Source of the DNA: an uncultured Collinsella sp.
Lineage (GTDB): Bacteria; Actinomycetota; Coriobacteriia; Coriobacteriales; Coriobacteriaceae
NCBI GenBank assembly: GCA_900755685.1
Contig: CAAEHI010000048.1
Location: 1 to 64,000 of the forward strand
Length of the DNA stretch: 64,000 bases
Reading direction: 5' to 3'
Below are positions 60,447-64,000 of this stretch, piece after piece. The notes under the pieces are model-generated. The model ran no database searches. It was given only the letters and a program-made list of their open reading frames with translations, and was not told where the DNA came from. Position 1 is the stretch's first letter. Each line of letters starts with the position of its first letter. Made by a program: the position numbers and the translations under genes.

Positions 60447-60596
60447 CTAGCGAGTCTCTTTGTGCAGCGTGTGGTGACGGCACCAGGGGCAATACTTCTT
60501 GATCTCCATACGATCAGGCATGGTCGACTTGTTCTTGGTGGTCGTATAGTTGCGGCGCTTGCACTCAGTGCACGCAAGAGTAACTAGAGTACGCAT
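60447..60596 (-). CDS. rpmG: Large ribosomal subunit protein L33
   Basis: A 49-residue protein, shorter than typical ORF cut-offs: [20 protein letters not shown], then [20 protein letters not shown], ending HTLHKETR. Its four cysteines, CTEC and CPWC, make it a zinc-binding L33. It is the first gene of the L33-tRNA-Trp-secE-nusG-rplK-rplA string, with a consensus promoter 50-75 nt upstream. Confidence 0.95.
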   Translation of the reverse strand: MRTLVTLACTECKRRNYTTTKNKSTMPDRMEIKKYCPWCRHHTLHKETR

Positions 60597-60643
60597 GTAT
60601 CCTGAACCTTTCATTTCCGCCCCGTACGGGCACGAGTTGTTAC

Positions 60644-60671
60644 TTTATCAGCTCCACGTAAGTGCTGTCAA
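60644..60671 (-). promoter_or_regulatory. Promoter of the rpmG-secE-nusG unit
   Basis: On the minus strand: -35 TTGACA (60666-60671), 16 nt, -10 GATAAA (60644-60649). The sequence just upstream, GAGGTTTTCATTGACAGC, is shared almost exactly with the tRNA-tuf promoter. Confidence 0.75.
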
Positions 60672-60814
60672 TGAAAACCTCGAGTCAATTGGTTCTCGGT
60701 GGATCCATTCATATTTGGAACACATCAATGAAGCCATCGAGAGCTAATCGACGGTGCATCCAGGACCATTATCGATCCTCTCGACACCAGCAACGGCTCA
60801 ATATCCATTGCAGA

Positions 60815-60853
60815 AAAGAACCCGGCACCCATATAAGTGCCGGGTTCTCTAAG
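60815..60853 (-). terminator. Terminator after tuf
   Basis: AGAACCCGGCAC and GTGCCGGGTTCT form a 12 bp perfect stem; on the minus strand TTTTC follows. Confidence 0.88.
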
Positions 60854-60875
60854 TCAGCTATATCAAAGAGCTAAT

Positions 60876-62066
60876 TTACTCAATGATCGTGGAGACGATG
60901 CCCGAACCGACGGTGTGGCCACCCTCGCGGATAGCGAAGCGCAGGCCCTCCTCCATGGCGATCGGGTGGATGAGGTCGCCCTCGATGGTGATGTGGTCAC
61001 CAGGCATAGCCATCTCGGTGCCCTCGGGGAGCTTGACCGTACCGGTAACGTCGGTGGTACGGAAGTAGAACTGAGGACGATAACCATCGAAGAACGGGGT
61101 GTGACGGCCGCCCTCCTCCTTGGTCAGAACGTAGATCTCGCCGGTGAACTTGGTGTGCGGGGTAACCGAACCGGGCTTGCAGAGAACCTGGCCGCGCTCG
61201 ATGTCCTCGCGCTTGATGCCGCGGAGCAGCAGACCGACGTTGTCGCCAGCCTCGCAGAAGTCCATGGACTTACGGAACATCTCGATACCGGTAACGACGG
61301 TGTTCTGGGTATCCTTGATGCCGACGATCTCGACGGGCTCGTTGAGCTTGAGCTCACCGCGCTCGACACGGCCGGTAGCAACGGTACCACGGCCGGAGAT
61401 GGTCATAACGTCCTCAACGGCCATCAGGAACGGGAGGTCGTTGTTACGAGCAGGCGTCGGGATGTACTCGTCGACGGCCTTCATGAGCTCGCGGATAGCG
61501 TCCATCCACTTGGCGTCGCCCTCGAGAGCGCCCAGAGCGGAACCACGGATGACGGGGATGTCGTCGCCGGGGAAATCGTACTCGGAGAGGAGCTCACGGG
61601 TCTCCATCTCGACGAGGTCGATGAGCTCGTCATCGTCGACCATGTCGCACTTGTTCAGGAAGACGACGATGTAGGGAACGCCGACCTGACGGGCGAGCAG
61701 GATGTGCTCGCGGGTCTGAGCCATGGGGCCGTCGGTAGCGGCGATGACCAGGATAGCGCCGTCCATCTGAGCAGCGCCGGAGATCATGTTCTTGACGTAG
61801 TCAGCGTGGCCCGGGCAGTCAACGTGAGCGTAGTGACGGGCAGCGGTCTCGTACTCAACGTGGGAGACGGAGATCGTAATGCCGCGCTCGCGCTCCTCGG
61901 GAGCCTTGTCGATGTTCTCGAACGCAGTGAAGTCAGCCTTGCAGCCCTCGGTCTCGGAGAGAACCTTGGTGATGGCAGCGGTCAGCGTGGTCTTGCCGTG
62001 GTCGACGTGACCAATGGTGCCGATGTTAACATGCGGCTTAGTGCGCTCAAACTTCTCTTTGGCCAT
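60876..62066 (-). CDS. tuf: Elongation factor Tu
   Basis: EF-Tu delivers aminoacyl-tRNA to the ribosome. ATG at 62066, after AGAGGAGG, gives 396 residues beginning [20 protein letters not shown]. The GTPase motifs [25 protein letters not shown] and SALGA are intact, followed by domains II and III. The tuf gene is separate from fusA and forms an operon with three tRNA genes, as for tufB of E. coli. Confidence 0.98.
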   Translation of the reverse strand: MAKEKFERTKPHVNIGTIGHVDHGKTTLTAAITKVLSETEGCKADFTAFENIDKAPEERERGITISVSHVEYETAARHYAHVDCPGHADYVKNMISGAAQMDGAILVIAATDGPMAQTREHILLARQVGVPYIVVFLNKCDMVDDDELIDLVEMETRELLSEYDFPGDDIPVIRGSALGALEGDAKWMDAIRELMKAVDEYIPTPARNNDLPFLMAVEDVMTISGRGTVATGRVERGELKLNEPVEIVGIKDTQNTVVTGIEMFRKSMDFCEAGDNVGLLLRGIKREDIERGQVLCKPGSVTPHTKFTGEIYVLTKEEGGRHTPFFDGYRPQFYFRTTDVTGTVKLPEGTEMAMPGDHITIEGDLIHPIAMEEGLRFAIREGGHTVGSGIVSTIIE

Positions 62067-62162
62067 AAAGCCCTCCTCTAAACAGGTCGTCCCCGGACGG
62101 GACTTTGCCTTTATACCATAGTGGCCTCTCAACATACTATTGAGAAGCCACCGTGTTACCTA

Positions 62163-62239
62163 TGGTAGCGGTGACTGGATTCGAACCAGTGACGCCACGG
62201 GTATGAACCGTGTGCTCTAACCAACTGAGCTACACCGCC
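62163..62239 (-). tRNA. trnM: tRNA-Met (anticodon CAT)
   Basis: A 77 nt cloverleaf on the minus strand with anticodon loop TTCATAC and encoded CCA. The acceptor starts G and pairs, and the anticodon stem (CACGG/CCGTG) lacks the GGG/CCC run of an initiator, so an elongator Met tRNA is most likely. A tRNA-Ile2 with modified CAT cannot be excluded. Confidence 0.92.
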
Positions 62240-62242
62240 GGA

Positions 62243-62318
62243 TGGAGCCTGCAACCAGACTTGAACTGGTGACCTCTTCGTTACCAACGAAGTGCTCTAC
62301 CGACTGAGCTATACAGGC
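62243..62318 (-). tRNA. trnT: tRNA-Thr (anticodon GGT)
   Basis: A cloverleaf on the minus strand: acceptor GCCTGTA/TGCAGGC, anticodon loop TTGGTAA, encoded CCA. It is 3 nt from tRNA-Met and 10 nt from tRNA-Tyr, clearly one transcript with tuf. Confidence 0.95.
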
Positions 62319-62328
62319 ACTTGACGGG

Positions 62329-62410
62329 TGGGAGCTATAGGATTCGAACCTATGTAGGCAGAGCCAACGGGTTTACAGCCCGTCCCCATTAACCACTCGG
62401 GCAAACTCCC
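62329..62410 (-). tRNA. trnY: tRNA-Tyr (anticodon GTA)
   Basis: A class II tRNA on the minus strand with a long variable arm (TTGGCTCTGCCTAC), anticodon loop CTGTAAA, and acceptor GGGAGTT/AGCTCCC with G-U pairing. The 3' end continues CCC, so CCA is not encoded. It is the first RNA of the tRNA-tuf operon. Confidence 0.95.
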
Positions 62411-62472
62411 AATCGTTCAAGTATCCGCAGGTCCTTTGGTCTTTTGGACCGCCGCCCCCGCGAACGAAAAAG

Positions 62473-62502
62473 ATAATACGATGCAACCTTGGGGGCTGTC
62501 AA
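62473..62502 (-). promoter_or_regulatory. Promoter of the tRNA-Tyr/Thr/Met-tuf operon
   Basis: On the minus strand: -35 TTGACA (62497-62502), 18 nt, -10 TATTAT (62473-62478). GAGGTTTTCG precedes the -35, as at the rpmG promoter, and the palindromic ATACGCCC motif lies 11 nt further upstream. Confidence 0.8.
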
Positions 62503-62513
62503 CGAAAACCTCT

Positions 62514-62537
62514 AGATACACGGTGCCGGGCGTATCT
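62514..62537. promoter_or_regulatory. ATACGCCC/GTGTATC palindromic motif upstream of the tRNA-tuf promoter
   Basis: An imperfect 24 bp palindrome, reading on the minus strand AGATACGCCCGG then CACCGTGTATCT. Close relatives lie at 6137-6161 and 4272-4296, with a partial one at 23426-23446. It lies just upstream of the -35, an activator-like position. Confidence 0.55.
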
Positions 62538-62717
62538 ATATAGCCGTGACCTGCGGTTTTATTGAGTTTGGATATGAAGGACGGTGGTTTTGGATACTGA
62601 GGTGACATTTCCCGAGGTAACACTTTGGTGTAGTAGAGTACACCTTCAGAATCGAACTTCGATAACAGCCTATTTGCACCTATATATAGGTCGAGATCGG
62701 GGCTTCCGTGGCAGATT

Positions 62718-62862
62718 CGAGCGTGGATTTTCTCCCGTTTGAAATCGAGCGTGGATAATCCCCCTCTTTTGGCGTGTCCCCATGGCCAAAGTGGCAGATT
62801 ATCCACGCCCATTCTCCAGGCGGGAGATTTTCCACGCTCGTGTGTCCGATAATCCACGCTCG
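62718..62862. repeat. Cluster of five TCCACGC(TCG) boxes with inverted repeats
   Basis: Two boxes point one way (62718-62737, 62746-62760) and three the other (62797-62808, 62821-62840, 62848-62862). All contain TCCACGC next to AT-rich TTAT/TAAT/TTTT, resembling DnaA boxes (TTATCCACA) with a changed last base. The outer 20-mers at 62718 and 62821 are near-exact complements. No ORF looks real here. Confidence 0.65.
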
Positions 62863-62892
62863 ACCAGGATGACTGGGATAGGTGCGGCCTTT

Positions 62893-63110
62893 GTCTCGAT
62901 CTGTAACGTCTAGAGAACATTTTCTCCCCAATCTGTTACAGATTGAGATATTACGCAGAGACCCCAGCTCGCGTCTCATTCTGTAACAGTTAGATAGGTT
63001 TTCCTCCCCTATCTGTTATAGATCGAGATGTTTTTCTGCTAGCACCTGGCATTGTCTCGATCTGTAACAGTTAGAAACGATTAAACCGTCTTGGTGTTAC
63101 AGATTGAGAC
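62893..63110. repeat. Six-site palindromic array (three inverted-repeat units)
   Basis: Three units of about 56 bp (62893-62948, 62974-63028, 63054-63110) repeat every 80-81 bp. Each is a pair of inverted TCTCRATCTGTAACAG-type arms around about 20 bp. The core CTGTWACAG is itself palindromic, so there are six sites with centres near 62905, 62937, 62985, 63017, 63066 and 63098, alternating 32 and 48 bp apart. The region lies between a tRNA-Thr terminator and the tRNA-tuf promoter. Confidence 0.8.
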
Positions 63111-63163
63111 AAATTGGGGAACGAGACGGACGCCGAGCCTGATAACTCGCCAAAAAAAGAAAC

Positions 63164-63193
63164 GGACTCTGTCCCATATAGAGACAGAGCCCG
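63164..63193 (-). terminator. Terminator after tRNA-Thr (TGT)
   Basis: GGACTCTGTC and GACAGAGCCC pair; on the minus strand GTTTCTTTTTTT follows. Confidence 0.85.
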
Positions 63194-63202
63194 AAACTCT
63201 CA

Positions 63203-63277
63203 TGGAGCCAGTGACAGGAATCGAACCTGCAACCCACTGATTACAAATCAGTTGCGCTACCGTTGCGCCACACTGGC
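63203..63277 (-). tRNA. trnT: tRNA-Thr (anticodon TGT)
   Basis: A cloverleaf on the minus strand: acceptor GCCAGTG/CACTGGC, anticodon loop TTTGTAA, T-arm GGTTCGATTCC, encoded CCA. It stands alone with its own terminator. It reads ACA/ACG-type codons, complementing the GGT isoacceptor 900 bp away. Confidence 0.95.
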
Positions 63278-63430
63278 ACACTTGGCGCTTTCACGCGAAG
63301 CCAGTTAAGAATAAAGGAATTGCGGACGGGGCGCAACAGGCCGCACGGCGTTATACAAATATGCAAAATCCAGCAACAACGCGTACCAGGCCCGTTCATT
63401 TCTGTCAGTGCGCCCTCAATCTTAAAACCA

Positions 63431-63491
63431 TTCGCCAGAACGAATAGTTTTAATTACAATTGCTATATATAAAACTATTCGTTCTGGCGAA
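63431..63491. promoter_or_regulatory. 21 bp perfect inverted repeat before the HTH/HipA-like gene
   Basis: Arms 63431-63451 and 63471-63491 (TTCGCCAGAACGAATAGTTT and complement, extended by one base) are perfect, with a 19 nt AT-rich loop. The right arm ends 10 nt before the ATG and overlaps the GAAGGG ribosome-binding site. It could be an operator for the gene's own HTH domain or an RNA hairpin that hides the start. Confidence 0.65.
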
Positions 63492-63501
63492 GGGTTTCGC
63501 G

Positions 63502-64000
63502 ATGCTTACTACCAAAGAAGCCGCCGAGCTGCTCGGCATCACTCCGCGCAGGGTGCAGGAGCTCATAAAAAACGGAGCACTTGAGGCCCGCAAGGCTTCT
63601 GGTGTATGGCTCATCGACAAAGACAGCGTCGACACGCGACTCCGCTCTGTGACCAAAACGGGGGGACGTCCCCGCCGCGGCCACGGTAAGAGCGAGATCG
63701 CGTTCACCCTCATGAACCGCACGTACGAAGTCGCTCAGCTGGTCTACAGCACATCGCGAAAAGACTTTACCCACATCGGTGCCGACATCGATTACGCCCA
63801 CGCCCCTATTGGAGTATTTGGCCCTAATAGCCCCATATCGCTAGACTCCTTCCGCATCTGGTGGCGCGGCCGCGGTATCCCGCTCGCACGCATTGGGCTA
63901 GCCTCCCTGCTTGCAGAAGCCGCAGTCGATGTTCCCGATGAACTCGTCCAGCGAAATCTCGGCCTCTCCTTATCCGACCAGTATTGGATTAGGCCCCAAG
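63502..64000 (+). CDS. Helix-turn-helix protein with HipA-like region, truncated by the window end
   Basis: 166 codons visible with no stop. It begins MLTTKEAAELLGITPRRVQE, an excisionase/MerR-type helix-turn-helix (about 1-50), then a linker. The end of the visible part, VDVPDELVQRNLGLSLSDQY then WIRP, resembles the start of HipA-like kinase domains (LSL-x-D-x-YW). If so, this would be a one-chain DNA-binding and kinase protein related to HipBA toxin-antitoxin systems. The kinase core lies beyond the window, so the assignment is tentative. Confidence 0.55.
   Translation, partial: MLTTKEAAELLGITPRRVQELIKNGALEARKASGVWLIDKDSVDTRLRSVTKTGGRPRRGHGKSEIAFTLMNRTYEVAQLVYSTSRKDFTHIGADIDYAHAPIGVFGPNSPISLDSFRIWWRGRGIPLARIGLASLLAEAAVDVPDELVQRNLGLSLSDQYWIRPQ

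Noticed and set aside
62417..62920. Open frame of 167 codons on the minus strand upstream of the tRNA-tuf operon
   Set aside because: It runs through the tRNA-tuf promoter and the TCCACGC repeats, has no family resemblance, and its repetitive parts come from the inverted repeats.
62893..63110. CRISPR array
   Set aside because: Only three units, repeats alternate in orientation with 32/48 bp spacing, and no cas gene is nearby.
63475..63801. 108-codon minus-strand frame in the HTH/HipA-like gene
   Set aside because: The plus-strand frame begins with a clear helix-turn-helix sequence, so the opposite frame is a shadow.

Overview
The window looks like chromosomal DNA of a high-G+C gut actinobacterium of class Coriobacteriia, most likely Collinsella or a close relative. 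This is an inference from protein character and gene order: no rRNA or other marker here was compared with a database. About 57 protein genes and five tRNAs are described. There is no rRNA, CRISPR array, integrase or recognisable insertion sequence.

Layout on the minus strand, which carries most genes: an S10-type ribosomal cluster (rplC-rplD-rplW-rplB-rpsS-rplV-rpsC-rplP-rpmC-rpsQ-rplN-rplX, 0.1-6 kb) that starts without rpsJ and ends at a strong terminator after rplX; a histidine phosphatase and a CDF transporter (6.4-8.2 kb); a complete FAS II/acetyl-CoA carboxylase operon fabH-acpP-fabK-fabD-fabG-fabF-accB-fabZ-accC-accDA, followed by a PTS EIIC gene (8.4-18.8 kb); the str operon rpsL-rpsG-fusA-rpsJ (19.9-23.3 kb); an ECF sigma factor with its membrane anti-sigma partner (23.8-25.4 kb); rpoB-rpoC (25.6-33.6 kb); galU; rplJ-rplL; an aminotransferase; an alpha-amylase-family enzyme, a DNA glycosylase and an MFS exporter (38.5-41.8 kb); a FeoA-FeoB fusion (41.9-44.2 kb); an esterase; rpmG-tRNA-Trp-secE-nusG-rplK-rplA (58-60.6 kb); and tRNA-Tyr/Thr/Met-tuf (60.9-62.4 kb).

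The plus strand carries birA (divergent from fabH), a small unknown gene at 37.8 kb, and a block from 45.9 to 57.9 kb: PTS EIIA, asnS, a WYL-like regulator, a TrpX-type ABC importer (three genes), a surface-anchored 5'-nucleotidase, MscS, and an unusual two-gene unit (a ParB-like/BMP fusion plus a metallophosphoesterase). At the right edge is the start of an HTH protein with a HipA-like region.

Functionally the window is mostly core growth machinery: ribosomal proteins, RNA polymerase, elongation factors and membrane lipid synthesis. BirA would biotinylate AccB of the neighbouring fab operon, and the two transcription units face each other across a pair of matching palindromes.

The most unusual material is between the genes. 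Three large nested hairpins share a conserved 64-67 nt centre, but each has its own self-complementary outer stem. Each lies just upstream of a ribosomal-protein operon (rplC, rpsL, rplJ). The 790 bp between tRNA-Thr and tRNA-Tyr hold a six-site palindrome array with alternating 32/48 bp spacing and a cluster of five TCCACG boxes. Other repeat families are a 62 bp tandem hairpin array near feoAB, a dispersed 45 bp element, terminators with identical stems, and a 24 bp motif near three or four translation-gene promoters.
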